Shown here in pieces: positions 27,837 to 37,647 of a DNA stretch of 64,000 nucleotides. The translations under genes were made by a program, and so were the position numbers. Under the pieces are notes generated by a model. The model did not search any database. It worked only from the letters and a program-made list of their open reading frames with translations, and was not told the origin of the DNA. Origin of the DNA: Caloranaerobacter sp. TR13 (lineage in GTDB: Bacteria > Bacillota > Clostridia > Tissierellales > Thermohalobacteraceae); the NCBI RefSeq assembly GCF_001316435.1, contig NZ_JXLL01000002.1:1-64000 (forward strand), given 5' to 3'. Within the stretch, counting starts at the first letter, position 1. Every line of letters starts with the position of its first letter.

Positions 27837-28235
27837 TTGATAAAAACTTTACAGATAAAAACAGAAAAGCATACAGAGTTTATAGATATAACAAGAAAAG
27901 TACAAGAAATAGTAAAGAATTCAAAAGTTAAAAGTGGAGTTTGTTATATTTTTATACCACACACAACAGCTGGAATGACAATAAATGAAAATGCTGACCC
28001 TGATGTAAAGTTTGATATGCTGATGGAGCTTAATAAAATAATACCATTTGATGATAACTATAAGCATATTGAAGGAAACTCTTCAGCACATATAAAAGCT
28101 AGTTTATTAGGTTTTTCAGAAACAGTTTTTATAGAAGATGGGAGGTTGCTTTTAGGTACATGGCAGGGTATATATTTGTGTGAGTTTGACGGACCAAGAT
28201 TCAGAAAGGTTTACGTAAAAATTATTGAAGATTAA
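27837..28235 (+). CDS. YjbQ/UPF0047 family protein
   Basis: This protein of about 132 residues is a conserved YjbQ (UPF0047) beta-sandwich protein. The family signature GVCYIFIPHTTAGMTINENADPDV and HIEGNSSAHIKASLLGFSETV carry the conserved His residues, and the C-terminus LGTWQGIYLCEFDGPR is typical. Members are annotated as secondary thiamine-phosphate synthases, but the natural role is uncertain. TTG 27837 lies 8 nt after AAGGAG. GTG at 27828 would overlap that site. Confidence 0.9.
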   Translation: MIKTLQIKTEKHTEFIDITRKVQEIVKNSKVKSGVCYIFIPHTTAGMTINENADPDVKFDMLMELNKIIPFDDNYKHIEGNSSAHIKASLLGFSETVFIEDGRLLLGTWQGIYLCEFDGPRFRKVYVKIIED

Positions 28236-28294
28236 TTAAGAAAAAACATTAAAAATATAAAGATTGGGATATACTAACCTTGAGGTGATTTAAG

Positions 28295-29182
28295 TTGAGA
28301 AAGACAGTAAAGTTTAAAAGAGTATTTTTTGTTTTAATACTTATTCTGATAATTTTACCAGTTAGTATATCCTGTAGTAAACAACAAGAAAAACCGTCGC
28401 CCAAGACAAATAAAGATGAAATACCTACTTCATTGAAGGGAATGGTAGAAGATGTAGAAAATATATTTAAAGAAATAGAAAAGATAAAAGAGGAGAAAGA
28501 GAAGGCAGCAGAATCTAAAAAAGAAGATAAAAAGAAGGAAGACGAAAAAGATAAACAGCAGAAAGATAAAAAGCAAGATGAATCAAAAGACAAGATGGGA
28601 CAATCAGAGAAAAAATCTGAGGAAGGAAAAAAAGAGACAGATATAGAAGAGAAAATAAAAAAAGCGTGGGAAGCTGTAAATAAAGTAATTGTTAATGTTC
28701 ATAAAAAATGGAATGATTATGAGTTAGATGTTGTAAAAGATGGTATAAGAGAAGAAGACATAAGGAAATTTGAAGAAGCTCTTGATAATTTGACAATATC
28801 AGCAGATGTTAAAAATGAAATTAACTCTTTATTTAATACGAATAGTGTAACTTTGCGTCTTTCGAACTTTTTAAATATGTATAAAGGAAATCCTGATGGC
28901 GAGATTGAAAAATTAAAATACAATATTAGGCAGATACATTTATATGGAGAAATTAATGAATGGGCTAAGGCTATGGATATGTCAAAATATCTAGAACCTA
29001 TTTTTGAAAGACTTAGCCAAAAAATAAAATTAGACAAAAAAGATGAAAAGCTTAAAGAAAAACTAAAAGCTTCTATACAGGATTTAAAAAGTGTTATAGA
29101 TAAGAAGAATGTTGAATTATTAAAAATCAAAAGAGATATAGCACTTCAAAATTTAGATGCATTAAAAGAAGCAGCTAAGTAA
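28295..29182 (+). CDS. Putative lipoprotein with a long Lys/Glu-rich linker
   Basis: This 295-residue protein starts at TTG 28295 after GAGGTGA. Its signal peptide ends near Cys27 (PVSISCSKQ); the -3 residue is Ser rather than Leu, so the lipobox is imperfect. Residues about 55-115 are almost only Lys, Glu, Asp and Gln. The C-terminal half (about 120-295) is predicted helical, with alternating charged and hydrophobic residues. I recognise no family. A structural or envelope role is conceivable but unsupported. It has its own terminator and is not clearly linked to fhs. Confidence 0.7.
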   Translation: MRKTVKFKRVFFVLILILIILPVSISCSKQQEKPSPKTNKDEIPTSLKGMVEDVENIFKEIEKIKEEKEKAAESKKEDKKKEDEKDKQQKDKKQDESKDKMGQSEKKSEEGKKETDIEEKIKKAWEAVNKVIVNVHKKWNDYELDVVKDGIREEDIRKFEEALDNLTISADVKNEINSLFNTNSVTLRLSNFLNMYKGNPDGEIEKLKYNIRQIHLYGEINEWAKAMDMSKYLEPIFERLSQKIKLDKKDEKLKEKLKASIQDLKSVIDKKNVELLKIKRDIALQNLDALKEAAK

Positions 29183-29185
29183 AAG

Positions 29186-29216
29186 CCAAAGACTATTTTG
29201 TCTTTGGTTGTATTTT
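29186..29216 (+). terminator. Terminator after the lipoprotein gene
   Basis: CCAAAGAC (29186-29193) pairs with GTCTTTGG (29200-29207), followed by TTGTATTTTTT. Confidence 0.78.
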
Positions 29217-29326
29217 TTGTACTAAAATATCAGAAAATTTGAAATAAAGATTAAAATTAGACGAATTAGCGACGACAAAATATTATAATTACAATTAGAG
29301 TTAAAAAAAAGGAGAGGGTGGGAAAA

Positions 29327-31006
29327 ATGGTTAAAGTACCGAGTGATATTGAAATCGCACAAAATGCTAAAATGCAGCCAATTACAGAGGTTGCAAAAAA
29401 ATGTGATATTTTAGAGGATGAATTGGAGCTATACGGAAAGTATAAGGCAAAAGTATCATTAGATGTATTAAAAAGACTAGAAAATGAACCAGATGGAAAG
29501 CTTATTTTAGTTACAGCAATAAATCCAACTCCAGCAGGAGAAGGAAAAACTACAACAAACATAGGTTTAAGCATGGGATTAAATAAGATAGGTAAAAAAG
29601 CTATAACAACACTTAGAGAGCCTTCATTAGGTCCTTGTTTTGGTGTAAAGGGAGGAGCAGCAGGTGGAGGATATTCTCAGGTTGTTCCTATGGAAGATAT
29701 AAACTTACATTTTACAGGAGATATTCATGCAATAACTACAGCACATAACTTATTAGCAGCATTACTTGATAACCATCTACATCAAGGAAATAAATTAAAT
29801 ATAGACCCTAGAAGAATTGTTTGGAAAAGGGTACTTGATATGAATGACCGTGCTTTAAGAAATATTGTAGTAGGACTAGGTGGAAGAGCAAACGGAGTTC
29901 CTAGAGAGGATGGATTTGATATAACTGTTGCTTCTGAAATTATGGCAATCCTTTGTTTAGCAACTAGCTTAGAAGATTTAAAAGAAAGAATAGGCAATAT
30001 GATAGTAGCATATACATATGATAACAAACCAGTAACTGCAAATGATTTAGATGCAACAGGAGCATTAACAATATTACTTAAAGATGCTATAAAACCAAAC
30101 TTGGTACAAACATTAGAAAATACACCTGCATTTATACATGGAGGGCCATTTGCAAATATTGCACACGGATGTAACAGCATTATGGCTACAAAACTTGCAT
30201 TAAAATTAGCAGACTACGTTGTAACAGAAGCAGGATTTGGTGCTGATTTAGGTGCAGAAAAATTCTTTAATATTAAGTGTAGATTTGCAGGGTTAAAACC
30301 AGATTGTGCTGTAATAGTAGCTACTGTAAGAGCACTTAAGAATCACGGAGGAGTACCAAAGGATAAATTAAATGAAGAAAACCTTGAAGCTTTAGAAAAA
30401 GGTTTTGGAAACCTTGAAAAACATATAGAAAATGTTCAAAAATTCGGTGTTCCAGTTGTAGTAGCTATTAATGAGTTCCCATCAGATACAGAAAAAGAAT
30501 TAAACTTATTATTCGATAAGTGTAAAGATGCTGGAGCAGAAGTAGTATTATCAAAAGTATGGGCAAAAGGTGGAGAAGGTGGAATTAAGCTTGCTAAGAA
30601 AGTTGTAGAAACTATAGAAAATAAACCTTCTAATTTCAAACCTTTATATGATGTTAATTTACCAATAAAAGAAAAAATTGAAATAATAGCTAAAGAAGTT
30701 TATGGTGCAGATGGAGTTGACTTTACTAAGAAGTGTGAAAAACAAATTAAACAGATAGAAGAGTTAGGCTTAGATAAGATGCCTATATGTATGGCAAAAA
30801 CTCAGTATTCATTATCAGATGACCCAACATTAAAGGGAAGACCTACAGGCTTTAGAGTAACTGTTAGAGAAATAAAAGTATCTGCTGGAGCTAAGTTTTT
30901 AGTAGCTTTAACAGGAGATATTATGACAATGCCAGGATTACCTAAAGTACCTGCAGCTAACAACATGGATATATCTAAAGATGGTGAAATAACAGGACTA
31001 TTCTAA
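29327..31006 (+). CDS. fhs: Formate-tetrahydrofolate ligase
   Basis: This protein of about 559 residues catalyses formate + ATP + THF to 10-formyl-THF, and runs in reverse to make ATP in purine and histidine fermenters. The P-loop [10 protein letters not shown] (about 66-75), [19 protein letters not shown] and [13 protein letters not shown] are classic signatures. I chose ATG 29327; GTG 29318 sits inside the ribosome site. The gene is 15 nt before hutU and so probably in the histidine operon, fitting a role in recovering energy from the formimino carbon. Confidence 0.96.
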   Translation: MVKVPSDIEIAQNAKMQPITEVAKKCDILEDELELYGKYKAKVSLDVLKRLENEPDGKLILVTAINPTPAGEGKTTTNIGLSMGLNKIGKKAITTLREPSLGPCFGVKGGAAGGGYSQVVPMEDINLHFTGDIHAITTAHNLLAALLDNHLHQGNKLNIDPRRIVWKRVLDMNDRALRNIVVGLGGRANGVPREDGFDITVASEIMAILCLATSLEDLKERIGNMIVAYTYDNKPVTANDLDATGALTILLKDAIKPNLVQTLENTPAFIHGGPFANIAHGCNSIMATKLALKLADYVVTEAGFGADLGAEKFFNIKCRFAGLKPDCAVIVATVRALKNHGGVPKDKLNEENLEALEKGFGNLEKHIENVQKFGVPVVVAINEFPSDTEKELNLLFDKCKDAGAEVVLSKVWAKGGEGGIKLAKKVVETIENKPSNFKPLYDVNLPIKEKIEIIAKEVYGADGVDFTKKCEKQIKQIEELGLDKMPICMAKTQYSLSDDPTLKGRPTGFRVTVREIKVSAGAKFLVALTGDIMTMPGLPKVPAANNMDISKDGEITGLF

Positions 31007-31021
31007 TTAAGGGGTGTTAGT

Positions 31022-33067
31022 ATGATATCAAATATTGATATTTCCAAGGCAATGACTATTAAACTAGAAGATATGTTTGAGAAATTGCCAGAAATGCCAA
31101 AATTCGTTGAAGGTATAAGAAGAGCACCTAAAAGAGAGTTTGTTTTATCACAAAAAGAAACCGAGTTAGCATTAAAAAATGCATTAAGATATATACCTGA
31201 AAAGTGGCATGAAAAACTTGCGCCAGAGTTTTTAGAAGAACTTTTGACTAGAGGTAGGATTTACGGTTATAGATTTAGACCTGAAGGAAATATAAAAGCA
31301 AAGCCAATAGATGAATATAAAGGTAATTGTATAGAAGGAAAAGCGTTTCAAGTTATGATAGACAACAATCTTGATTTTGATATAGCTCTTTATCCTTATG
31401 AGCTTGTTACCTATGGAGAAACAGGACAGGTTTGTCAGAATTGGATGCAGTATAGACTTATCAAAAAATATCTTGAAGTAATGACAGAAGATCAAACATT
31501 AGTAATAGAGTCAGGACATCCTTTAGGTCTTTTTAAATCATCACCAGAGGCGCCAAGAGTAATAATTACAAATGCTTTAATGATAGGTATGTTTGATGAC
31601 CAAGAAAATTGGCATAGAGCAGCTGCGTTAGGAGTTGCAAACTATGGTCAAATGACTGCTGGTGGATGGATGTATATAGGACCTCAAGGTATTGTTCATG
31701 GTACTTATAATACAATACTTAATGCAGGTAGAATAAAATTTGGTTTATCAAACGATGCAGATTTAAGAGGACGTTTGTTTGTAACTTCTGGTTTAGGTGG
31801 TATGAGTGGAGCTCAAGGTAAGGCAGCTCAGATAGCTAATGGTGTAGGAATTATTGCTGAAGTTGACTATTCAAGAATACAGACTAGATTTAGCCAAGGA
31901 TGGGTAAGTAAAATAGTAGACAAACCAGAAGAAGCATTCAAATTAGCTAAAGAATATATGGATAGAAAAGAAGGTATTGCAATAGCTTTTTATGGTAATG
32001 TTGTAGATTTATTAGAATATGCAGTTGAAAATAATATAGATATAGATCTTCTTTCTGACCAGACATCATGTCATGCAGTATATGATGGAGGATACTGTCC
32101 ACAAGGGCTAACATTTGAAGAGAGAACAGAGCTTCTTAAGACCAATAAAGCTAAATTTAGAGAATTAGTAGACAAATCTTTAAGACGTCATTTTGAATTA
32201 ATAAAGACTTTAGTTGATAGAGGAACATATTTCTTTGACTATGGCAACAGTTTTATGAAAGCTGTATATGATGCAGGAGTTAAAGAAATATGTAAAAATG
32301 GTGTGGATGAAAGAGATGGATTTATATTCCCATCATATGTAGAGGACATAATGGGACCACTTCTATTTGACTATGGATATGGCCCGTTCAGATGGGTTTG
32401 CTTAAGTGGTAAGCGTGAAGACTTACTTAAAACAGATAAAGCTGCTATGGAATGTATAGATCCAAACAGAAGATTCCAAGATAGAGATAATTATATATGG
32501 GTAAGAGATGCAGATAAGAATAATTTAGTTGTAGGTACTCAAGCTAGAATATTATATCAAGATGCAATGGGAAGAATGAAAATAGCTCTTAAATTTAATG
32601 AGATGGTAAGAAAAGGTGAAATTGGACCTGTAATGATTGGTAGAGACCACCACGATACTGGAGGAACAGATTCACCATTCAGAGAAACTGCTAACATAAA
32701 AGATGGTAGTAACATAATGGCTGATATGGCTACACAATGTTTTGCAGGAAATGCCGCAAGAGGTATGAGCCTTGTAGCACTTCATAATGGTGGTGGAGTA
32801 GGAATAGGTAAAGCTATTAATGGCGGTTTTGGATTAGTTCTAGATGGTAGCCAAAGAGTAGATAATATAATTAAAAGAGCAATGCCATGGGATGTTATGG
32901 GTGGAGTAGCAAGACGTGCATGGGCTAGAAATGAAAATTCTATTGAAACTTGTATAGAATACAACAAAATGAATGAAGGAACAGATCATATTACAATACC
33001 ATATATTCCTGATGAAGATTTAGTAAAAGGTCTTGTTGACGAAGCGTTTAAGAAAATGAATAAATAA
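31022..33067 (+). CDS. hutU: Urocanate hydratase, long (about 680-residue) form
   Basis: This 681-residue NAD-dependent enzyme hydrates urocanate to imidazolonepropionate. Conserved pieces include ESGHPLGLFKSSPEAPRV, NYGQMTAGGWMYIGPQGIVHGT, TSGLGGMSGAQGKA, and the C-terminal GRDHHDTGGTDSPFRET and LHNGGGVGIGKAINGGFG. It is longer than the about 555-residue Pseudomonas/Bacillus enzyme and matches the longer anaerobe-type HutU. The N-terminal 100 residues account for part of the difference. The ribosome site is AAGGGG. A 9-bp hairpin without T run separates it from ftcD. Confidence 0.95.
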   Translation: MISNIDISKAMTIKLEDMFEKLPEMPKFVEGIRRAPKREFVLSQKETELALKNALRYIPEKWHEKLAPEFLEELLTRGRIYGYRFRPEGNIKAKPIDEYKGNCIEGKAFQVMIDNNLDFDIALYPYELVTYGETGQVCQNWMQYRLIKKYLEVMTEDQTLVIESGHPLGLFKSSPEAPRVIITNALMIGMFDDQENWHRAAALGVANYGQMTAGGWMYIGPQGIVHGTYNTILNAGRIKFGLSNDADLRGRLFVTSGLGGMSGAQGKAAQIANGVGIIAEVDYSRIQTRFSQGWVSKIVDKPEEAFKLAKEYMDRKEGIAIAFYGNVVDLLEYAVENNIDIDLLSDQTSCHAVYDGGYCPQGLTFEERTELLKTNKAKFRELVDKSLRRHFELIKTLVDRGTYFFDYGNSFMKAVYDAGVKEICKNGVDERDGFIFPSYVEDIMGPLLFDYGYGPFRWVCLSGKREDLLKTDKAAMECIDPNRRFQDRDNYIWVRDADKNNLVVGTQARILYQDAMGRMKIALKFNEMVRKGEIGPVMIGRDHHDTGGTDSPFRETANIKDGSNIMADMATQCFAGNAARGMSLVALHNGGGVGIGKAINGGFGLVLDGSQRVDNIIKRAMPWDVMGGVARRAWARNENSIETCIEYNKMNEGTDHITIPYIPDEDLVKGLVDEAFKKMNK

Positions 33068-33070
33068 TCT

Positions 33071-33097
33071 GTATGAGGGGCGTTAAGTCCCTCATAC
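33071..33097 (+). other. Intercistronic hairpin between hutU and ftcD
   Basis: GTATGAGGG (33071-33079) pairs with CCCTCATAC (33089-33097). No T run follows, so it is probably a mRNA-processing or stability element rather than a terminator. Confidence 0.55.
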
Positions 33098-33137
33098 TAC
33101 TGATAAGAATTGAACTGAACTTAAGGAGGAGATAGGT

Positions 33138-34043
33138 TTGGCAGCAATGAAAAAGATAATAGAATGTGTACCCAATTTTAGTGAAGGTAGAGATTTAGAA
33201 AAGATAGAGAAAATAGTAAATCCGTTCAGAGGAAAAGATGGAGTTAAACTTTTAGATTATCAAAGGGATGAAGATCATAATAGATTAGTTGTAACAGTAG
33301 TTGGTGAGCCAGAGCCTTTAAAAGAAGCAGTTATTGAAGCTATCGGAGTTGCTACTCGTCTAATTGATATGACAAAGCATGAAGGACAACATCCAAGAAT
33401 GGGAGCTGTAGATGTTGTACCTTTTATACCTGTTAAGAATGTTAGTATGACAGAAGCTATCGAATTGTCGAAAGAAGTGGCTAAGGAAGCTGCCCAAAAG
33501 TATAATTTACCTATATTCTTATATGAAAAATCAGCTACAAGACCAGAAAGACAAAATCTTGCTAAAATAAGAAAAGGCGAATTTGAGGGTATGGAAGAAA
33601 AACTTAAGGACCCAGATTGGAAACCAGATTTTGGTCCAGATAAAATTCATCCAACAGCTGGAGTAACTGCTGTAGGAGCAAGGATGCCTTTAGTTGCATT
33701 TAATGTTAATTTATCTACAGATAATTTAGAAATAGCTAATCAAATAGCTAGAAGAGTTAGACATATAAGCGGCGGATTAAGATATTGCAAGGCTATAGGA
33801 ATAGAACTTAAAGACAGAGGAATTGTTCAAGTTTCAATGAACATGACAGATTATACTAAGACAGCACTTTATAGAGTTTTTGAACTTATAAGAATAGAAG
33901 CGAGAAGATACGGTGTAAATATAGTTGGAAGTGAGATTATAGGTCTTGTACCAATGGAAGCGTTAATTGATACTGCTGTATATTACCTTGGCATAGAAGA
34001 CTTCTCTATGGAGCAAGTTTTAGAAGCTAGGATAATGGAGTGA
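33138..34043 (+). CDS. ftcD: Glutamate formimidoyltransferase
   Basis: This 301-residue protein transfers the formimino group of N-formimino-glutamate to THF. It begins with IIECVPNFSEGRD and contains GQHPRMGAVDVVPFIP and SEIIGLVPMEALID, both diagnostic. It is the transferase domain only; the cyclodeaminase is a separate gene (fchA) two genes on, whereas the animal enzyme is a fusion. TTG 33138 is 8 nt after AAGGAGG. ATG 33147 is too far. hutI begins 4 nt after the stop. Confidence 0.95.
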   Translation: MAAMKKIIECVPNFSEGRDLEKIEKIVNPFRGKDGVKLLDYQRDEDHNRLVVTVVGEPEPLKEAVIEAIGVATRLIDMTKHEGQHPRMGAVDVVPFIPVKNVSMTEAIELSKEVAKEAAQKYNLPIFLYEKSATRPERQNLAKIRKGEFEGMEEKLKDPDWKPDFGPDKIHPTAGVTAVGARMPLVAFNVNLSTDNLEIANQIARRVRHISGGLRYCKAIGIELKDRGIVQVSMNMTDYTKTALYRVFELIRIEARRYGVNIVGSEIIGLVPMEALIDTAVYYLGIEDFSMEQVLEARIME

Positions 34044-34047
34044 TTAC

Positions 34048-35331
34048 ATGAAAGGTAATATTATTATAAAGAATGCCAACGAGCTTATTACTTGTAGTGG
34101 TTTTAAAGCTAAGCAAGGTAAAGAGATGTCTGATTTAAAGATAATTAATGACGGGGCAGTAGTAATAGAAGATGGAATAATTAAAGCTGTAGGAAAGACA
34201 GAAGAAATACTTAGACAATATAATGAAAAAGACTATGAAGTAATAGATGCGATTGGAAAAGCTGTGTTACCTGGTTTTGTAGATTCTCATACTCATTTTG
34301 TATTTGGAGGATATAGAGCTGAAGAATTTTCTTGGAGGCTTCGAGGAGATAGCTACATGGAAATAATGAAAAGAGGTGGCGGAATTGTAAGTACAGTTAA
34401 AGCTACTAAAGAAGCTTCTGAAGAAGAATTATTCAAGTCGGGATTAAAGAGACTAGATTCAATGCTTTCTTTTGGAGTGACAACAGTAGAAGGAAAAAGT
34501 GGTTATGGATTAGACTATAAAACAGAGATTAAGCAGTTAGAAGTAATGGCTAAGCTTGATAATGTACATCCTATTGATATAGCAAAAACTTTTTTAGGCC
34601 CTCATGCAGTACCAAAGGATTATAAAGGAAGAGAAGATGAATTTATAGATTTTATGATAGATGAAGTACTGCCTGTTGTTGCTGAAAGAAAATTAGCTGA
34701 ATTCTGTGATATTTTTTGCGAAAAGAATGTATTTTCTGTTGAACAGTCTAGAAGGTATCTTAAAAAAGCTAAAGAATATGGATTTAAACTAAAAATTCAT
34801 GCAGATGAAATTGTGCAGCTAGGAGGAGCTGAATTAGCAGCTGAATTAGGATCCGTTTCAGCAGATCACCTACTGCAGGCATCAGATGAAGGAATAAGAC
34901 AGATGGCTGAAAAAGGAGTTGTTGCTACGCTTTTACCTGGCACTGCATTTAGCTTAAAAGAGCCTTATGCTAGAGCTAGATACATGATAGACCAGAATTT
35001 AGCTATTGCATTAGCTACTGATATGAATCCTGGTAGCTGTCATACAGAGTCAATACCTCTAATTTTTGCATTAGCAACACTTTATATGAATATGACTACT
35101 GAAGAAGCTATTACAGCACTTACTATTAATGGAGCTGCTGCAATAGACAGGGCTGATAGCATAGGAAGTATAGATGTAGGTAAAAAAGGAGACATTATAA
35201 TTCTTGAGTTTCCATCATATAAATATATACCATATCATATTGGTGTAAGTACTGTTGAAAAAGTAATTAAAAACGGCGTTTTAGTTTTTAATAAAGAAGA
35301 TAGGGGGACAGTATTATGTTACAAGATTTAA
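34048..35331 (+). CDS. hutI: Imidazolonepropionase
   Basis: This 427-residue amidohydrolase opens 4-imidazolone-5-propanoate to N-formimino-L-glutamate. Metal site DSHTHFVFGG (about 79-88) and the HADEI and SADHLLQAS segments carry the further His ligands. The catalytic Asp lies in LATDMNPGSC. It is part of the fhs-hutU-ftcD-hutI-fchA run. It overlaps fchA by 16 nt, which suggests coupled translation. Confidence 0.96.
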   Translation: MKGNIIIKNANELITCSGFKAKQGKEMSDLKIINDGAVVIEDGIIKAVGKTEEILRQYNEKDYEVIDAIGKAVLPGFVDSHTHFVFGGYRAEEFSWRLRGDSYMEIMKRGGGIVSTVKATKEASEEELFKSGLKRLDSMLSFGVTTVEGKSGYGLDYKTEIKQLEVMAKLDNVHPIDIAKTFLGPHAVPKDYKGREDEFIDFMIDEVLPVVAERKLAEFCDIFCEKNVFSVEQSRRYLKKAKEYGFKLKIHADEIVQLGGAELAAELGSVSADHLLQASDEGIRQMAEKGVVATLLPGTAFSLKEPYARARYMIDQNLAIALATDMNPGSCHTESIPLIFALATLYMNMTTEEAITALTINGAAAIDRADSIGSIDVGKKGDIIILEFPSYKYIPYHIGVSTVEKVIKNGVLVFNKEDRGTVLCYKI

Positions 35332-35933
35332 ACCTTAAGGAATTTTTAGAAAAAACAGCTTCTAAATCACCTGTTCCAGGTGGAGGAAGTGTAGCGGCTT
35401 TAAGTGCTTCTTTATCAGCTAGTTTGATTGAAATGGTTGGTAATTTGACTATAGGTAAAAAGGGTTATGAAGATGTAGAAGATGAGATGAAAGAGATAGT
35501 TAGTATTTGTTTTAAATACAGAGAAAAATTTGTTAACGATATAGATAGAGATTCAGATGCTTTCAATAAAGTAATGGCTGCTTTCAAATTACCTAAGGAT
35601 ACAGAGGAAGAAAAGGCGGCTAGAAAAAAGGCTATACAAGAAAGCTTTAAAACTGCTGCATTAGTACCTCTTGAAGTAGCTGAAGATGCTTTTAAATTAT
35701 TAGAGTTTGCAGCAAAGGTTGTAGAAAAGGGTAATAAAAATGCAGTTACAGATGGAGCTGTTGCAGCTATGATGGCAAGGACTGCAGTCCTTTCAGCTTT
35801 ATATAATGTAAAAATAAATTTAGGTTCTATAAAAGATGAGGAATTTGTATCTAAAGTATCAAAACAGGTTGAAAGTTTAGAATCTCAAGTAAATAATATA
35901 GAAAATGAAATACTTTCAAAAGTTGAGTTATAA
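35316..35933 (+). CDS. fchA: Formimidoyl-THF cyclodeaminase
   Basis: This 205-residue helical protein of the FTCD_C family converts 5-formimino-THF to 5,10-methenyl-THF and ammonia. Typical features are SKSPVPGGGSVAALSASLSASLIEMVGNLTIGKKGY (about 16-50), DRDSDAFNKVMAAFKLP and a C-terminal NAVTDGAVAAMMARTAVL. The ATG has AGGGGG inside hutI. It ends the operon before a terminator. Confidence 0.95.
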   Translation: MLQDLNLKEFLEKTASKSPVPGGGSVAALSASLSASLIEMVGNLTIGKKGYEDVEDEMKEIVSICFKYREKFVNDIDRDSDAFNKVMAAFKLPKDTEEEKAARKKAIQESFKTAALVPLEVAEDAFKLLEFAAKVVEKGNKNAVTDGAVAAMMARTAVLSALYNVKINLGSIKDEEFVSKVSKQVESLESQVNNIENEILSKVEL

Positions 35934-35957
35934 AATAAATTATTTATTTACAGTCTG

Positions 35958-35987
35958 ACTTCGGGCATATAAGCTCGAAGTTTTTTG
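35958..35987 (+). terminator. Terminator of the histidine-degradation operon
   Basis: ACTTCGGGC (35958-35966) pairs with GCTCGAAGT (35973-35981, one G-T pair), followed by TTTTTT. Confidence 0.88.
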
Positions 35988-36156
35988 TGTTAAAAGAAAT
36001 AAATAAGAAAATAAATAAGATGAAAAAAGAGACTACCGATAAAAGTAGGTAATTACATAATATAAAATTTTAATTTTATAGATGTATAGTTTATGATATA
36101 ATTTTTTCATTGGTAAATATAAAAAGGGAAAATACAATATAGTAAGAGGTGAAAAA

Positions 36157-37419
36157 ATGATTTGGAAAATAATAGAACTTTTGATTTTGGTAGTTTTTGT
36201 TGTAATTAATTATCTACGTCTTTTACCATTACTGTTTTATGCTTTAATGTTTGCTATTTTTATTAGTTTTTTGGATCCTGAAGAAGGAAAAGGAATATTT
36301 ATATTAATTGTGGAATTGAGTGTTATTAAGCTTATTATTGATTTAGTTATTAAGAAAATTTTAGCTGCGTTAACCAGAAAAAGGAAAAAAATGAAAACTG
36401 TTAATCTTATAAAAAGAGAATTGACAAGATTAAATGAAGAATTTAGTAACATATTATCTCATAAAGTACTCAAAGATGACTTTTCAGAAGTGAATGAAGT
36501 TATGATTAAAATTGATCAGCAGGTAGATTTTATGGAAAAAGAAAAAGAAGTTATGGATATGCTTTTTAGTACTCCAAATAACATTAAAACAGCGATTGAT
36601 ATTAATAAGTTAGATGAAATTTCAAATAGTGTAGAAAATCTAAGAGATGTCCCAGAAATAGAAAGACTTTATGAACTTATTGAAAAGATTAAAGAGAAAG
36701 CAAATAAATTTACTGATTTTGCAAAAGAGGCCTATGAATATATTAATAAGATGTATTTTGCAAGCCGATCAGGGTTAGCTGGAGAAAAAAGGTTAAATGA
36801 AGAACTTTTTCTTTATAGGGATGTAATTAAAAACTTAGGAAGTATTCGATTAGAAGTAGAGAATACAACTGTTGAATCCGATAGCATCATTATATCTGAA
36901 AATGGCGTGTTTTGTATTGAGGTTAAAAATTATGGAGACAATTCAAATTCAGGAAAAATTGTAATATCAAAGGATGGGGCATGGAAAAGATATAATGCTT
37001 CAGGTAAGGAAGTTCCAATACATAATGTAACAGCACAAATCTATAGACATATAGGAATACAGCAAAGGTTTTTAAATGAAGAATTAAAGAAAATTAATGC
37101 CGAAGATGTACCATATGTTCACTTTAGACCAATCGTTGTAATTGCTAATGATAATATTGAGATCGAAAACAATTCAGATATTCCAGTTTTGAGGATATCA
37201 AACGTATATCATTATATTTTAAATTATAAGGCTGAAGAAAAATTAGATAAAAAATATTGGGATGCTATTGAAAAAATACTTGTAGAAAATAACAAAGGAT
37301 TAAAACCTTATCCTGTTAAACATTATACTCCACAAATCGTTGAAGCATATGAAGGATTATTATCTATAGCTAACGACTTTGAAAAAATCTATTATTCTGT
37401 TTTAGAAGTATTGCATTAG
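36157..37419 (+). CDS. Membrane-anchored NERD-domain protein
   Basis: This 420-residue protein has two hydrophobic segments in residues 1-70, a basic patch (RKRKKMK), a predicted helical middle (about 80-200) and a NERD (nuclease-related) domain at about 203-320. The NERD core is clear: GEKRLNEEL, then ESDSIIISENGVFCIEVKNYG, giving the D...ExK nuclease-like triad. NERD proteins are often linked to DNA processing, and some to stress or defence, but most are uncharacterised. It is a single gene with RBS GAGGTG and its own terminator. Confidence 0.8.
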   Translation: MIWKIIELLILVVFVVINYLRLLPLLFYALMFAIFISFLDPEEGKGIFILIVELSVIKLIIDLVIKKILAALTRKRKKMKTVNLIKRELTRLNEEFSNILSHKVLKDDFSEVNEVMIKIDQQVDFMEKEKEVMDMLFSTPNNIKTAIDINKLDEISNSVENLRDVPEIERLYELIEKIKEKANKFTDFAKEAYEYINKMYFASRSGLAGEKRLNEELFLYRDVIKNLGSIRLEVENTTVESDSIIISENGVFCIEVKNYGDNSNSGKIVISKDGAWKRYNASGKEVPIHNVTAQIYRHIGIQQRFLNEELKKINAEDVPYVHFRPIVVIANDNIEIENNSDIPVLRISNVYHYILNYKAEEKLDKKYWDAIEKILVENNKGLKPYPVKHYTPQIVEAYEGLLSIANDFEKIYYSVLEVLH

Positions 37420-37451
37420 AATAAGTTTAATACCCATTACTTTAATAAGAG

Positions 37452-37478
37452 AAGCCCTGGTTATTCAGGGCTTTATTT
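37452..37478 (+). terminator. Terminator after the NERD gene
   Basis: AAGCCCTG (37452-37459) pairs with CAGGGCTT (37466-37473), then TTATTTATTTT. A heptamer array begins directly after it. Confidence 0.78.
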
Positions 37479-37481
37479 ATT

Positions 37482-37565
37482 TTCCCTCTTCCCTGTTCAC
37501 TGTTCCCTATTCTCTATTTCTAGTACCTAATACCCAGTACCTAGTACCCAGCACCCAGTACCTAA
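37482..37565. repeat. Heptamer-phased array (H5)
   Basis: Twelve 7-nt units run in one phase: TTCCCTN-type units, then TTTCTAG and six TACCCAG/TACCTAG-type units. On the opposite strand the class order is GGTACT, GAATAG-like, GGGAACA, the same order as in the arrays at 15.0 and 59.4 kb. It starts right after the NERD terminator and ends 82 nt before the next gene. Confidence 0.88.
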
Positions 37566-37647
37566 ATAAAAAAAGGATTTTGATATATTTAGTCGAAATA
37601 TATGAATAAATCTTCGATTTTAATAAATTAAGTGAAAGTGGGATTAT

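Noticed and set aside
29220-29290. Another heptamer array before fhs
   Set aside because: Only a few units can be phased, with no class match; not above what AT-rich DNA gives.
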